Below, one piece after another: positions 16,526-26,171 of a stretch of DNA of 64,000 nucleotides. Below the pieces are notes generated by a model that was not told the DNA's origin, did no database searches, and was given only the letters and a program-made list of their open reading frames with translations. This DNA is from Brevibacillus brevis NBRC 100599 (GTDB taxonomy: Bacteria > Bacillota > Bacilli > Brevibacillales > Brevibacillaceae): the NCBI RefSeq assembly GCF_000010165.1, contig NC_012491.1:882501-946500 (forward strand), in the 5' to 3' direction. The position numbers were made by a program, and so were the translations under genes. Numbering within the stretch: position 1 is the stretch's first letter; every line of letters begins with the position of its first letter.

Positions 16526-17480
16526 GCACATGAGAGACATGCTGGTAGCTAAACCAGTCCCGAAAGTCGATGTCAAACATAAAGTCATGGCAGCAATTCG
16601 TGCCAAGGAAAGCAAGGAGGAAAAAGTCGTGAAAAAGAAAATAGGTTTGCTGGTCACTGTAGGTATGCTCGTCGGAGCGTCTTCCGTATGGGCGGGAGTA
16701 GAAATGATCCAATTGAAAAATGAGAAGGGCGAAGTAGTGCTAAAGCTTAAACAAATGAGTATGCAAGAACAGCAACAAAAGATGCAACAGCTCCCCCCTG
16801 ACATAAAGGATCAGATCAAGAATCGAAATGCAGAGATTTTTAAACAGTTGGATACGGGGGAACAAATCGTCAATGGATTAAAACCTGGCGAAGCGGTTGC
16901 CATTTATTGGCCGCTGACAAAACTTCAGTTGGAATCAAATCCAAACAGTACTCCGTTCGTAGATGTACGATCCAAGCCTTTTACCTATACAACGTGGAAG
17001 GACATGGAACAAAAGGTTGGTCATCTGTTCAAGGTGCCGGCAGAGATGGGGACGGATTTCAAGTTTGTAGCGAGTGAAGCGATCTATCTTCCAAGTGACA
17101 AGTATGATGAGAAAGCGATGAAAGAGGAACAAGAAAGAACGAAAAAAGAATACGTGGTACAACCAATTCCATTATCAGACAAGCTTCGTGATGCAGAGAT
17201 TGAGTACAAGGGCCAAAAAGGAAGTGCTTTCTTAGAAGTTTCCATCCTGGGTGACAACAATAAAAGTGGAGGTACACTTGCGGAGAATTTGGAAAAAGTC
17301 ATGATTGGCGACAATGAAGCCGTGTACTCCACTTTCGCACCTGAAAATGGGGACACCGTACACTCTTTGGATTGGGTGAAAAATGGTACAAAGGTGAACT
17401 ATAACCTGAGAGCCAAGATGAGTGTAAGCACGAAAGAAGAGCTGCTGAAAATGGCGGAACAAATCAATCAAGCGCAATAA
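16506..17480 (+). CDS. Membrane-anchored anti-sigma factor
   Basis: A 324-residue protein with a basic 45-residue cytoplasmic N-terminus, one membrane helix (about 46-65, IGLLVTVGMLVGASSVWAGV) and a long outer domain. The N-terminal half-length, single helix and 20-nt overlap with the ECF sigma gene indicate an anti-sigma factor. The outer domain (KMQQLPPDIKDQIKNRNAEIF; SEAIYLPSDKYDEKAM) resembles DUF4367-type sensor regions, but I do not recognise it firmly and no zinc-binding HxxxCxxC motif is present. The cue is unknown. A strong terminator follows after about 90 bp. Confidence 0.75.
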   Translation: MDKNPFKHMRDMLVAKPVPKVDVKHKVMAAIRAKESKEEKVVKKKIGLLVTVGMLVGASSVWAGVEMIQLKNEKGEVVLKLKQMSMQEQQQKMQQLPPDIKDQIKNRNAEIFKQLDTGEQIVNGLKPGEAVAIYWPLTKLQLESNPNSTPFVDVRSKPFTYTTWKDMEQKVGHLFKVPAEMGTDFKFVASEAIYLPSDKYDEKAMKEEQERTKKEYVVQPIPLSDKLRDAEIEYKGQKGSAFLEVSILGDNNKSGGTLAENLEKVMIGDNEAVYSTFAPENGDTVHSLDWVKNGTKVNYNLRAKMSVSTKEELLKMAEQINQAQ

Positions 17481-17573
17481 TGAGAGATTCCCTCAGAGAA
17501 AGTGGCATCCAAAGACGAGTTGATCAAAACACCAAGCAGATCAACGATACGAAATAACCATATTCCTAAAAGA

Positions 17574-17615
17574 GGAGTACCACAAAGCACAGTTTGGCTT
17601 GTGGTACTCCTTTTC
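17574..17615. terminator. Bidirectional terminator after the anti-sigma gene
   Basis: GGAGTACCACAA (17574-17585) pairs perfectly with TTGTGGTACTCC (17599-17610), with a T-run to the right and A-run to the left; it can serve the convergent EamA gene too. Confidence 0.85.
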
Positions 17616-17620
17616 TTTCG

Positions 17621-18544
17621 CTAATTGCTTACATCACGCAGCTTGTTTGCTTTTTTACCCATCAACTGCTTCAAGCCATCCATATTAATCAGGATAATCC
17701 CGACAATAATCGTGATTCCCCCTGCTAACGACAGGAGATAAAGCGGTTCATTGTACAGGATGACGCCCAAGCTCAGGGCAATCAACGGAGAGATATAGAG
17801 CCACGTGGATGGAAACACAGGGTTGGTTTTGGCCACGAGCCAATAGAAAATGGAATGCCCCATCATGGAACCAACGAAGACCAAGTACAGGAGCGAGAGG
17901 ATCGCATTAGCCGTGAGCATCGATTCCATATGCACTTGCTCCGTAAATAACGATAAGACAAGCAGCATGGCTCCTCCATACATCATCTGTGCCGCATTCA
18001 AAGCGATGGGTGAGGTATCTTGAAACCGTTGGATGACGCTCCGGGAGTATACTGCACCAGCAGAATAAAAGAGTTCCCCGAATATGACTGCGATGCACCC
18101 TGTAAGCCAAAGGAGACTGAATGAGACGGTCACACCGGGTAAAATCAGCAAAAAGACACCGACAAAGGCAACCAAGCAACCCATCAAAGCAATACCGGGG
18201 GGCTTTTGCCGAGTAATACCGGTCTGAAGCAGCATCACCATGAGAGGGCCTGTTGCAGATAATATCGCTGCAATTCCTGAACTTACATGCTGCTCTGCCC
18301 AATACAAGGGGGCAAATGTCCCGAACGTCAAACCGATACCGGTAAGGAGCATTTCTTTATGAAACAGCAGCGAGAGACGCGCCTGTTTTTTCCAGAGCAT
18401 GAATGAAAACAAAATGACACCTGCCAGAAAGAACCGGAGTCCTCCTGAGAAAAACGGTGGAGCTCCAGCATCGATCCCGACTTTGATTGCCAGAAAAGTC
18501 GTTCCGAATATCAAGCACATGACCACATAATTAAGCAGTACCAT
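17621..18544 (-). CDS. EamA/DMT-family transporter
   Basis: A 307-residue protein with ten membrane helices arranged as two EamA repeats (about 1-140 and 150-295); typical elements are IFGTTFLAIKVG, GGLRFFLAGVIL and YISPLIALSLGVILYNEPL. Such proteins export or import metabolites such as amino acids; substrate unknown. The open frame extends upstream, but GGGAGGA sits six bases before ATG 18544. It is divergent from a MocR-type regulator with direct repeats in the shared 109-bp gap, so it is the probable target of that regulator. Confidence 0.85.
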   Translation of the reverse strand: MVLLNYVVMCLIFGTTFLAIKVGIDAGAPPFFSGGLRFFLAGVILFSFMLWKKQARLSLLFHKEMLLTGIGLTFGTFAPLYWAEQHVSSGIAAILSATGPLMVMLLQTGITRQKPPGIALMGCLVAFVGVFLLILPGVTVSFSLLWLTGCIAVIFGELFYSAGAVYSRSVIQRFQDTSPIALNAAQMMYGGAMLLVLSLFTEQVHMESMLTANAILSLLYLVFVGSMMGHSIFYWLVAKTNPVFPSTWLYISPLIALSLGVILYNEPLYLLSLAGGITIIVGIILINMDGLKQLMGKKANKLRDVSN

Positions 18545-18580
18545 TATGATTCCTCCCTTTTCCTCATCATAAGGGGAAGG

Positions 18581-18612
18581 GAATAGAACAGATGAAATAG
18601 AATAGAACAGAT
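18581..18612. promoter_or_regulatory. Tandem direct repeats, candidate MocR operator
   Basis: GAATAGAACAGAT occurs at 18581-18593 and again at 18600-18612, identical over 13 bp and 19 bp apart. They lie midway between the EamA and MocR start codons. MocR regulators commonly bind direct repeats between divergent genes. Confidence 0.65.
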
Positions 18613-18653
18613 ACAGAGATCTATCCATTATCATGGGGGAAGGGGGGAGCGGC

Positions 18654-20075
18654 ATGAAAAGGAAGGTTCTTTCAAACAGTCATTCTGATAAGCTGTTCGA
18701 ACAAGTGTATGACTATCTTCTGGAACGAATCAGACGCGATGAGTGGAGGGCACATGAAAAGCTCCCTTCTGTTCGAACGTTGGCGTTGGAATTGAATGTG
18801 CATCGCCTGACGGTTTTTAAAGCATTTCAATTATTAAAGCAAAACCGCCATGTGTACGTGAAGGATAAGTCGGGGTATTATGTACAACCGAGCAGCCTGT
18901 TGCCAGTGGAGTCGATGAATGATCCAATCGTTTCTGCCTATGTGCACAAGAGTTATCTTTCGGAAATTCATCAGGTGCAGGCGACCTATCAATTTTCCAA
19001 AGCATTGATCGAACCGAATTTATTGCCAAATCATTACTTTTCGGGATACGTGAAGAAAGTGTTTGATCTGTATCCAAAGGTGCTGGGCACCTACTCAACC
19101 ACACAGGGAGATCAGGAGCTGCGGGAAGCACTGTGCAGCTATTATGTTAGCCGTAATCATTTTCACCTGTCCCCCGATGAGCTGATGATTACATCTGGTT
19201 CGCAGGAAGCGATTGATTTGGTTGCCAGAGTACTTGTAAAGCCGCGTGATGTCGTGTTGATTGAGAGACCTACGTACAGTCCGGCCATCGATGTATTCGG
19301 AAGACAGGGCGCCAACATGATTTCCATCGAGATTTCGCCGGATGGCTATGATTTGGAGCAGGTTGAACTGTTGATGCAAAAAGAAAAACCACGCCTGTTT
19401 TATCTCAATCCGACCTTTCACAATCCGACAGGCTATACGGTTCCCGCTGAACAACGGAAGAGACTGGTGGAGCTGGCTGCGAAGTATCAGTGTCTGATCG
19501 TAGAGGATGATCCGTGCCGCGATATTTACTTCGGTGACGAGCCTCCACTGCCGTTTTTTTCTTACGACACGGCAGGCTATGTCATCTATCTGCGCAGCTT
19601 TAGCAAGTACATCGGGCCGGGGTTGAGTATTGCGACTGTGGCATGCCGTCCATCTATTATGAATTATTTGATTCAGGCGAAATCACTGTCCGACAGTGGG
19701 GCGCCCCTGCTGAATCAAAAGATTTTTTTGCATTATTTCTTCTCCGAACGGATGCAGCAGCATTTGGCGAAGCTGCGGATTGCATTGGCCATTCGCCGGG
19801 ATATTATGGAGGAAGAGCTGTCTGTGACCGACTGGGAGTGGTCCAGTCCACCAGGAGGCTTTAATTTATGGGTGAAGCTGCCTGATTCTGTCCCGATGGA
19901 TAGTCTTTTGGCGAAATGCATAGAACAATCGATTACGTTTGTGCCCGGTGCGATCTGTGATCCGCTGCGGGAGTTTAGCTCTTGGATACGCATCAGTTTT
20001 TCCTATTTGAATGAACACCAGCTGCGCGACGGTTTGCAAAGGCTCGTCAGTACGGTTCGTCAGTTGAACATGTAG
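18654..20075 (+). CDS. MocR-family regulator (GntR helix-turn-helix fused to class I aminotransferase domain)
   Basis: A 473-residue protein. The first 75 residues are a GntR winged helix (EQVYDYLLERIRRDEWRAHE; SVRTLALELNVHRLTVFKAFQLL). The rest is a fold-type I aminotransferase-like domain with the PLP lysine at about 318 in SFSKYIGPG and conserved NPTFHNPTGYT and EDDPCRDIYF. MocR proteins sense PLP or amino-compounds and usually regulate the divergent gene. Start ATG 18654 follows GGGGGGAG; an earlier ATG at 18633 lacks a site. The divergent target is the EamA transporter. Confidence 0.9.
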   Translation: MKRKVLSNSHSDKLFEQVYDYLLERIRRDEWRAHEKLPSVRTLALELNVHRLTVFKAFQLLKQNRHVYVKDKSGYYVQPSSLLPVESMNDPIVSAYVHKSYLSEIHQVQATYQFSKALIEPNLLPNHYFSGYVKKVFDLYPKVLGTYSTTQGDQELREALCSYYVSRNHFHLSPDELMITSGSQEAIDLVARVLVKPRDVVLIERPTYSPAIDVFGRQGANMISIEISPDGYDLEQVELLMQKEKPRLFYLNPTFHNPTGYTVPAEQRKRLVELAAKYQCLIVEDDPCRDIYFGDEPPLPFFSYDTAGYVIYLRSFSKYIGPGLSIATVACRPSIMNYLIQAKSLSDSGAPLLNQKIFLHYFFSERMQQHLAKLRIALAIRRDIMEEELSVTDWEWSSPPGGFNLWVKLPDSVPMDSLLAKCIEQSITFVPGAICDPLREFSSWIRISFSYLNEHQLRDGLQRLVSTVRQLNM

Positions 20076-20159
20076 GAAATGGAAGGGCTGGTTTTAATAA
20101 TCCGTATTTGAAAATATAAAAATTTTAAGAAGTGCGATTTACTGTGTTATACTGAGTCT

Positions 20160-20216
20160 ACCATTTACTGTTCTGTAGCATTCCCTACTCCATTTACGTG
20201 AGTAGGGTTTTTTATT
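20160..20216 (+). ncRNA. Possible short independent transcript ending in a terminator
   Basis: A -10-like TATACT at about 20151 with a weak TTAAGA -35 and 17-bp spacing is followed, about 25 bp later, by hairpin CCCTACTC...GAGTAGGG with a T-run. The unit sits in the 204-bp gap between the MocR and csp genes. It could equally be just the terminator of the MocR gene. Confidence 0.3.
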
Positions 20217-20230
20217 TGTGTCTCAGACAA

Positions 20231-20270
20231 CAAAAAAACAGACACCCTTACAGGAGTCTGTTTTTTGTGT
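20231..20270. terminator. Terminator of the cold-shock gene
   Basis: AAAAAACAGAC and GTCTGTTTTTT flank a 12-nt loop. Read on the minus strand it terminates the csp transcript a few bases after its stop codon. Confidence 0.8.
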
Positions 20271-20279
20271 TTGGTTAAA

Positions 20280-20480
20280 TTAAACTTTTTGAACGTTAGT
20301 AGCTTGTGGTCCGCGTTGGCCTTGTTCTACGTCAAAAGTAACTTTTTGACCTTCGTCAAGGGATTTGAAACCGTCGCCTTGGATAGCAGAGAAGTGAACG
20401 AATACGTCTTCTTTACCTTCGCGCTCGATAAAACCAAAACCTTTTTCTGCGTTAAACCATTTTACTGTACCTTGTTCCAT
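20280..20480 (-). CDS. Cold-shock protein, CspA family
   Basis: A 66-residue single cold-shock domain, the normal length. It shows the RNA-binding motifs KGFGFIE (RNP1) and VFVHF (RNP2) and the conserved start [17 protein letters not shown]. Such proteins bind single-stranded RNA and DNA in the cytoplasm and keep mRNA unstructured. AGGAGG lies before the ATG. About 200 bp of non-coding DNA precedes it, space for the long thermosensitive 5' leader typical of csp genes, although I cannot define the promoter. Confidence 0.95.
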   Translation of the reverse strand: MEQGTVKWFNAEKGFGFIEREGKEDVFVHFSAIQGDGFKSLDEGQKVTFDVEQGQRGPQATNVQKV

Positions 20481-20695
20481 TGTTATTGCCTCCTAGTGTG
20501 TAACACACATATATTACTATCCTTGCTCTCAGGATCATCTAGACGAAATTTTGCTATCTACGCTATCCGTTGCTTCGAACAAAAATAATTCTCTACTAGC
20601 ATAACAGGATATTGAAAAGATAGCAAATCATTCGCGTATATTTGATGAAAGAAAATATAAATGAGCCACTATACTAACTCCAACCCGTCCTGATT

Positions 20696-21382
20696 TCACA
20701 AGTTTTTATTCAGATCAGTCAATTCCTTGGCCGTCAGATTTCGCCATTGCCCCAATTTCAAATTCCCCAAGGCAATGTTCATGATGCGTATTCGCTCAAG
20801 CTTTCTTACCTGATAACCAAAAGCCTGACACATCCGTCTGATTTGCCGATTGAGCCCTTGCGTTAGCACGATATTGAAGACGCGGTCGCTGACTTTGGTT
20901 ACTTTGCAAGGCTTGGTAGTCGTTCCGAGAATGCGTACGCCGTTTGCCATTCCATGCAAGAAATTCGCCGTGATGGGCTTGTCTACGGTGACGATGTACT
21001 CTTTGTCATGATTGTTCTCAGCACGCAAAATTTTGTTTACGATATCTCCGTCGTTGGTTAATAGGATGAGGCCTTGCGAATCTTTATCCAGACGCCCGAT
21101 AGGAAAAATCCGCTCGGGGTGATTCACGAAATCGATGATGTTGCCTTTGACGTGCAGTTCAGTGGTACACGTAATTCCGACAGGCTTGTTCAAGGCGATG
21201 TAGACATCTTTCTTTTTGACACCGAGGGGCTGTCCATCGATGCGCACGTCATCTCCTGACGCAACCGTACTTCCCAGTTCCGCGAGTTGCCCATTGATTG
21301 TCACGCGCTTGGACTCGATTAATTTATCGGCTTCTCTTCGTGAGCAAATGCCGGTTTCACTGATGAACTTATTAATTCGCAT
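20696..21382 (-). CDS. rluF: 23S rRNA pseudouridine synthase, RluF type
   Basis: A 228-residue protein. Residues 1-48 are an S4 RNA-binding domain ([21 protein letters not shown] begins it), and the RsuA/RluB/E/F catalytic domain follows with the catalytic Asp99 in [18 protein letters not shown]. The C-terminal [18 protein letters not shown] is characteristic of the RluF group, which modifies U2604 of 23S rRNA in Escherichia coli. The target in this organism is inferred. It ends 19 bp upstream-of-strand from the MOSC gene and both are read on the minus strand, so they may be cotranscribed. Confidence 0.85.
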   Translation of the reverse strand: MRINKFISETGICSRREADKLIESKRVTINGQLAELGSTVASGDDVRIDGQPLGVKKKDVYIALNKPVGITCTTELHVKGNIIDFVNHPERIFPIGRLDKDSQGLILLTNDGDIVNKILRAENNHDKEYIVTVDKPITANFLHGMANGVRILGTTTKPCKVTKVSDRVFNIVLTQGLNRQIRRMCQAFGYQVRKLERIRIMNIALGNLKLGQWRNLTAKELTDLNKNL

Positions 21383-21400
21383 GAGACGTTCCTTTCGCTA

Positions 21401-22048
21401 TTACTGCTGCTTTTCCAGTTTTTCAAGTAATTTATTCCGCCAAGGTAGGGCCAATTCCTCCACCTCGAGCATACGCTGTATCGTCCCTTGGGATGGTGCC
21501 TTGTCATGGAAGTACAAGTGGTGGATGGAAGCCACACTGACTTGCTTTGGATGAGCAGAGATTAGGGTAATCTCTGAGTCTGACTTGATCGTCCCTTCCT
21601 GCAAAACGCGGAAGAAATAGCCCGTATAGCCCATTTCCACCACGGCTTTGAGCAGTTGGTTATTGTTGTTGCGCTTGTTGATCGTCGCGCAAGGAAATCT
21701 GCCTTGGGTCACTTGCAGGATCGTATCACCAAATTGATACACATCCCCGATGCAGACCTGCTCTTCAGTCATGCCAGCGAGCGTGAGATTTTCTCCGAAT
21801 GCCGCATTGGTCAGAGGTTGGCCGAATAACTTCTCCCAATGGGCATAATGTTCAAAAGGATACGCACAGACGACGCGGTCTGGGCCACCGTGGTACTCTG
21901 GATTCGCGATATCGTCGTCATCAATTTTCTCGGAACGGACAATGAGCTCGTCAGCTTCTTCCTTCCAAATGCCGGAGAGATATTCCTTGCCGTTGTACAT
22001 ATTATTTTTAGGCAAACCTTTACTAATAGTAACGATTTTTCTGGTCAA
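21401..22048 (-). CDS. MOSC-domain protein, YiiM type
   Basis: A MOSC protein of about 215 residues with PEYHGGPDRVVCAYPFEHYAHWEKLFG, AFGENLTLAGM and the conserved Cys in QGRFPCATINKR. MOSC proteins are thought to carry molybdenum-linked sulphur chemistry; YiiM proteins reduce N-hydroxylated bases. The frame is open to ATG 22108, but a TATAGT -10 box on this strand lies at 22097-22102, so translation should start further in; TTG 22048, preceded by GGGAGTGAG, is the best candidate. Divergent from pncB. Confidence 0.75.
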   Translation of the reverse strand: MTRKIVTISKGLPKNNMYNGKEYLSGIWKEEADELIVRSEKIDDDDIANPEYHGGPDRVVCAYPFEHYAHWEKLFGQPLTNAAFGENLTLAGMTEEQVCIGDVYQFGDTILQVTQGRFPCATINKRNNNNQLLKAVVEMGYTGYFFRVLQEGTIKSDSEITLISAHPKQVSVASIHHLYFHDKAPSQGTIQRMLEVEELALPWRNKLLEKLEKQQ

Positions 22049-22151
22049 CTTATGCTCACTCCCAGCCTGTACGATTGCTTCTCTTTTTATCCCCATACTA
22101 TACCACATTCCCTAATATCCTCCACAGCGGATGGGCATCAGCGAACGCTTC

Positions 22152-22160
22152 TGGTATGAT
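22152..22160 (+). promoter_or_regulatory. Extended -10 promoter element of pncB
   Basis: TGG-TATGAT lies 34 bp before the pncB start, with a partial -35 (TGGGCA, 22132-22137) 17 bp upstream. It argues against the longer open frame beginning at 22131. Confidence 0.55.
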
Positions 22161-22193
22161 GATAGAAAGGAATACACAGGAGGCCTCAGTGAC

Positions 22194-23642
22194 ATGCAAT
22201 CATTTGGTGTGGCACTACACACAGATAAATATCAGATTAACATGATGTACGCCCATTGGGTTAACGGAACACACAATCAGAAGGTCGTTTTCGAAGCATT
22301 TTTCCGCAAGCTACCTTTTGGAAACGGATACGCTGTATCTGCCGGATTGGAAAGAATTGTTTCCTATATAAAAAATTTGCGTTTTGAAGAAAGCGATCTC
22401 AAGTATTTGAGTGAGCAGGAGGAGAACTACGATCCGAAGTTTTTAGAAGAGCTGCGCCAGCTTCGTTTTAAGGGCTCGCTCTACTCTGTGAAAGAAGGAA
22501 CCGTGGTTTTCCCGAACGAGCCGCTCATTCGCGTAGAGGGGCGTGTCATGGAGGCACAGCTGGTTGAAACGGCCCTGTTGAATTATATGAACTACCAGAC
22601 GCTGATTGCAACCAAAGCTTCGCGGATTAAAAACGTGGCGGGCAATGATGTTCTTATGGAATTCGGAACGAGAAGGGCGCAGGAGGCAGATGCTGCGCTG
22701 TGGGGGACGCGGGCAGCTTATTTGGCTGGCTTTGACGCGACCTCGAACATGCTGGCAGGGAAAATGTTTGGCATTCCGACAAAAGGGACGCACGCTCACT
22801 CTTGGGTACAGAGCTTTGAGAGTGAGGAAGAAGCATTTGAGCGCTTCGCAGCAGCTCTACCAGGACAGGTAACCTTGCTGGTCGATACTTACGATACACT
22901 CAAAAGCGGCGTGCCGAATGCAATTAAGGTCGGAAAACGCCTGGAGAAACAAGGCAAAAAGCTGACGGCAGTGCGCTTGGACAGTGGCGACTTGACGTAT
23001 TTGTCCTGCAAGACGCGCGAAATGCTGGATAAGGCAGGTATGACCGATGTGCAAATTGTCGCTTCCAACGATCTCGATGAGCACACGATTATGAACCTGA
23101 AAGTACAGGGAGCACGCGTAAATAGCTGGGGAGTTGGAACGCAGCTCATCACGGCAGCGGATCAGCCAACGCTCGGAGGCGTATACAAGCTGGTGGCACG
23201 CGAAGGCGCGGACGGAGAATATCAGCCGACCATCAAAATCTCCGGGAATCCGGAAAAAGTCACGACGCCGGGCATTAAAGATATGTACCGATTGATTGAT
23301 CCGGAAACAGGCAAAGCAATTGCTGACTACATGTGCTTCCCGCATGAAACAACAGTCGAAAAGGGAGCCCCTCTCCATTTGTTCCATCCGAGCCATACGT
23401 ATTTGAGCAAGCATTTGGAGAACTACCAGGCAAAGTCGCTGCTCGTTCCGGTATTTGTTGATGGGGAACTGATTTATGAACTGCCAACTCTCCAAGAGAT
23501 TCGCAACTACCATCGTGAGCAACTCAAGCTGTTCTGGCCTGAATACTTGCGGATGTTGAATCCGGAGCATTACCGTCTGCACATCAGCGAAGAGATGTGG
23601 GAAACGAAAACAAAGCTGATGAAGGCATATTTGAAAAAATAA
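22194..23642 (+). CDS. pncB: Nicotinate phosphoribosyltransferase
   Basis: A 482-residue protein of the bacterial PncB class. Recognisable stretches are ALHTDKYQINMMYAHW, FEAFFRKLPFGNGYAV, EFGTRRAQEADAALWGTRAAYLAG, KGTHAHSWVQSF and VRLDSGDL. It converts nicotinate and PRPP to nicotinate mononucleotide in the NAD salvage pathway, an ATP-stimulated cytoplasmic reaction. ATG 22194 has AGGAGG at 22178-22183; the frame upstream spans the promoter. Monocistronic, with a terminator after it. Confidence 0.92.
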   Translation: MQSFGVALHTDKYQINMMYAHWVNGTHNQKVVFEAFFRKLPFGNGYAVSAGLERIVSYIKNLRFEESDLKYLSEQEENYDPKFLEELRQLRFKGSLYSVKEGTVVFPNEPLIRVEGRVMEAQLVETALLNYMNYQTLIATKASRIKNVAGNDVLMEFGTRRAQEADAALWGTRAAYLAGFDATSNMLAGKMFGIPTKGTHAHSWVQSFESEEEAFERFAAALPGQVTLLVDTYDTLKSGVPNAIKVGKRLEKQGKKLTAVRLDSGDLTYLSCKTREMLDKAGMTDVQIVASNDLDEHTIMNLKVQGARVNSWGVGTQLITAADQPTLGGVYKLVAREGADGEYQPTIKISGNPEKVTTPGIKDMYRLIDPETGKAIADYMCFPHETTVEKGAPLHLFHPSHTYLSKHLENYQAKSLLVPVFVDGELIYELPTLQEIRNYHREQLKLFWPEYLRMLNPEHYRLHISEEMWETKTKLMKAYLKK

Positions 23643-23646
23643 GAGA

Positions 23647-23690
23647 AAACGTCTGATGTGTCGCGAGGATGCATCAGGCGTTTTTTATTT
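23647..23690 (+). terminator. Intrinsic terminator of pncB
   Basis: ACGTCTGATG pairs with CATCAGGCGT (one G-U) around an 11-nt loop and is followed by TTTTTTAT. Confidence 0.8.
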
Positions 23691-23734
23691 GTTTACCAAA
23701 AATAACACAATAATGAGAAAACAAAGAAAATAAA

Positions 23735-23764
23735 TTGTCTGAATTTACTTTCATCGTATATAAT
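23735..23764 (+). promoter_or_regulatory. Sigma-A promoter of glutamate dehydrogenase gene
   Basis: TTGTCT (23735-23740) and a perfect -10 TATAAT (23759-23764), spaced 18 bp. Transcription from here would exclude the longer open frame that starts at 23735. Confidence 0.7.
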
Positions 23765-23839
23765 TACTCCATTCATCCTTTAGCTCTGCGCCAAGGTGAT
23801 GTGAAAAACGCATGTGAAAAGTATTGGGGAGGAAGAGAG

Positions 23840-25099
23840 ATGCTAAATACTGTAGAGAAAGAAAACCTGAATCCATACGAGATTGTGCAGAAACAGATTG
23901 ACGCTGCAGCGGCATTGTTGGGATTGCGGAGCGATGCTGTCGAAATTTTAAAGCGACCCAAACGAGTATTGGCCGTCAGCTTTCCTGTCAAGATGGATGA
24001 TGGCAGCGTGCGTGTCTTTGAAGGCTACCGATCTCAGCATAATGATGCAGTAGGACCGACTAAGGGAGGGATTCGCTTTCATCCGGATGTGACGATGGAT
24101 GAAGTCAAGGCGCTCTCCATGTGGATGTCATTCAAATGTGGCGTGGTTGGTCTTCCTTATGGCGGCGGAAAAGGCGGCGTCATATGTGATCCCCACGAAT
24201 TCAGCAAAAATGAGCTGGAACGAGTCAGCCGCGGCTTCATGGAAGCTATCGCTGATATTGTCGGACCTGAGACAGACATACCTGCACCCGATGTATATAC
24301 GACCCCACAAATTATGGGGTGGATGATGGATACGTACAGTCGATTAAAAGGCACCTATTCTCCGGGAGTGATCACTGGAAAACCACTCTCTGTCGGCGGC
24401 TCCAAAGGAAGAAACGAAGCGACTGCTCGCGGATGTGTCTTTACCATACTTGAAGCATTAAAAGATTCTGGACGCAAGCCAGAACAAACAACTGTCGCGA
24501 TCCAAGGATTTGGCAATGCGGGAAGAATAGCAGCGAGGCTGTTAACAGAGCTGGGCTTCAAAATCGTGGCAGTCAGTGACTCCCGCGGAGGTATTTATGA
24601 TGCTGCTGGCTTGGATGTCGAAAAGGTAGGACAGTTAAAAGACAACGCCACCATTTTGGACTATGTAGGTGGTACGGTCATCTCCAATGAACAGCTATTG
24701 GAGCTCGAGGTGGACATTCTGATCCCGGCAGCGTTGGAAAATGTCATCACAGCAGCCAATGCCGACAGCATTCAAGCCAAGTGGATTGCAGAGGCAGCAA
24801 ACGGACCTACTACACCCGATGCTGACGCCATTTTGCGGGAGAAAGGGATTACCGTGATCCCGGATATTCTCGCCAATGCAGGTGGTGTAACCGTTTCTTA
24901 TTTTGAATGGGTGCAAAACCTGATGAATTACTACTGGTCCGAGGTTGAGGTAAACGAAAAGCTGCAAACGACCATGATTAACGCCTATCGCGCCGTAAAA
25001 GAACTCTCTGATCAATACAAGGTGGACTTGCGCACGGGAGCCTATATGATCTCGCTTTTGCGAATTACGGAGGCGATGGAAGCACGCGGCTGGATTTAA
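23840..25099 (+). CDS. Glu/Leu/Phe/Val-type dehydrogenase, probable NAD-glutamate dehydrogenase
   Basis: A 419-residue protein, the size of Bacillus RocG/GudB. The substrate-binding and catalytic segments are visible: [39 protein letters not shown] (catalytic Lys), ETDIPAPDV, and the Rossmann motif [16 protein letters not shown]. It interconverts glutamate and 2-oxoglutarate plus ammonia, most likely in glutamate breakdown. ATG 23840 follows GGGAGGAAGAG. It has a sigma-A-type promoter, with no nearby sigma-54 element, and stands alone ahead of metA. Confidence 0.9.
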   Translation: MLNTVEKENLNPYEIVQKQIDAAAALLGLRSDAVEILKRPKRVLAVSFPVKMDDGSVRVFEGYRSQHNDAVGPTKGGIRFHPDVTMDEVKALSMWMSFKCGVVGLPYGGGKGGVICDPHEFSKNELERVSRGFMEAIADIVGPETDIPAPDVYTTPQIMGWMMDTYSRLKGTYSPGVITGKPLSVGGSKGRNEATARGCVFTILEALKDSGRKPEQTTVAIQGFGNAGRIAARLLTELGFKIVAVSDSRGGIYDAAGLDVEKVGQLKDNATILDYVGGTVISNEQLLELEVDILIPAALENVITAANADSIQAKWIAEAANGPTTPDADAILREKGITVIPDILANAGGVTVSYFEWVQNLMNYYWSEVEVNEKLQTTMINAYRAVKELSDQYKVDLRTGAYMISLLRITEAMEARGWI

Positions 25100-25105
25100 G
25101 AGAAG

Positions 25106-25141
25106 AAACCTCTTGCAATTTGCTTGCAAGGGGATTTTTTC
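25106..25141 (+). terminator. Terminator of glutamate dehydrogenase gene
   Basis: CCTCTTGCAA pairs with TTGCAAGGGG (one G-U) around a short loop, followed by ATTTTTT. Confidence 0.75.
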
Positions 25142-25241
25142 GTTTTCCTTTTCGGGATTAGCAGGAAGGCGAGTATTTTTGTCGAATTTGTCGGATTATT
25201 GTTTTTCTACCTGTGTTCAAAGGATGGAAAGGGGGATTTTT

Positions 25242-26162
25242 ATGCCAATCAAATTGCCCGACGAATTGCCTGCAACGGAAATACTCGCCCAGGAAAATAT
25301 TTTTGTGATGAAGGATAGCCGTGCCTTCACACAGGACATACGACCGCTCAGGATCGTCATTCTCAACCTCATGCCGGTGAAGGAAACAACGGAAACACAG
25401 TTGCTTCGCCTCCTGGGGAATACGCCGCTACAGGTGGAAATCGTGCTTTTGCACATGTCCAGTCATACGTCCAAAAATACGTCAGAAGAGCATTTATCGT
25501 TGTTTTATAAAACGTTTGAGGAGATCCGTGACCAGCGATTTGATGGCATGATCATCACCGGAGCGCCAGTCGAACAGCTCGAGTTCACAGACGTCACGTA
25601 TTGGCAGGAGCTAACAGAAATTCTCGATTGGAAAATGGAGAACGTCACCTCGACTCTGCATATTTGTTGGGGAGCACAAGCGGGGCTTTACCACCACTTT
25701 GGCGTTCAGAAGCATCCTTTGCCAGAAAAAATGTTCGGAATCTTCCCTCATACGCTTAATAAGCAAAATGTGAAGCTGTTCCGCGGATTTGACAACTACT
25801 TTCACATCCCGCATTCCAGGCATACCGAAAATCGCAGGGAAGACATTGAACAAGTGCCTGAACTGGAGATTTTGTCCGAGTCTGATGAAGCAGGGGTTTA
25901 CATCGTGGCGACCAGGGATGGCAGACAAATTTTCGTGACAGGTCATTCCGAGTACGATCCGACGACCCTGCAAGATGAGTACCAGCGAGATGTGAACAAA
26001 GGCTTGGATATTGCTGTTCCGCGTAATTACTATCCAAAGGATGATCCAAGTCGCGAGCCCATCGTCACCTGGCGCGCACATGCGAATCTGATGTTTTCCA
26101 ACTGGTTAAACTATTACGTTTACCAAGAGACACCGTATGATTTGAATAACGACAAGCGATAG
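25242..26162 (+). CDS. metA: Homoserine O-acyltransferase (MetA family), predicted acetyl-CoA specific
   Basis: A 306-residue MetA protein. The catalytic Cys142 is in [10 protein letters not shown], the second catalytic region [13 protein letters not shown] follows, and FVTGHSEYD closes the active site. Position 111 is Glu ([10 protein letters not shown]); in Bacillus cereus MetA this residue confers acetyl-CoA use, whereas succinyltransferases have Gly there, so the product is predicted to be O-acetylhomoserine for methionine synthesis. Start ATG 25242 follows AAAGGGGGA; an upstream ATG at 25113 overlaps the preceding terminator. No SAM riboswitch or T-box is evident. Confidence 0.92.
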   Translation: MPIKLPDELPATEILAQENIFVMKDSRAFTQDIRPLRIVILNLMPVKETTETQLLRLLGNTPLQVEIVLLHMSSHTSKNTSEEHLSLFYKTFEEIRDQRFDGMIITGAPVEQLEFTDVTYWQELTEILDWKMENVTSTLHICWGAQAGLYHHFGVQKHPLPEKMFGIFPHTLNKQNVKLFRGFDNYFHIPHSRHTENRREDIEQVPELEILSESDEAGVYIVATRDGRQIFVTGHSEYDPTTLQDEYQRDVNKGLDIAVPRNYYPKDDPSREPIVTWRAHANLMFSNWLNYYVYQETPYDLNNDKR

Positions 26163-26171
26163 CAACGTAGC

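Noticed and set aside
25140..25241. SAM riboswitch or T-box before metA
   Set aside because: No S-box core or T-box sequence is present in the short leader.
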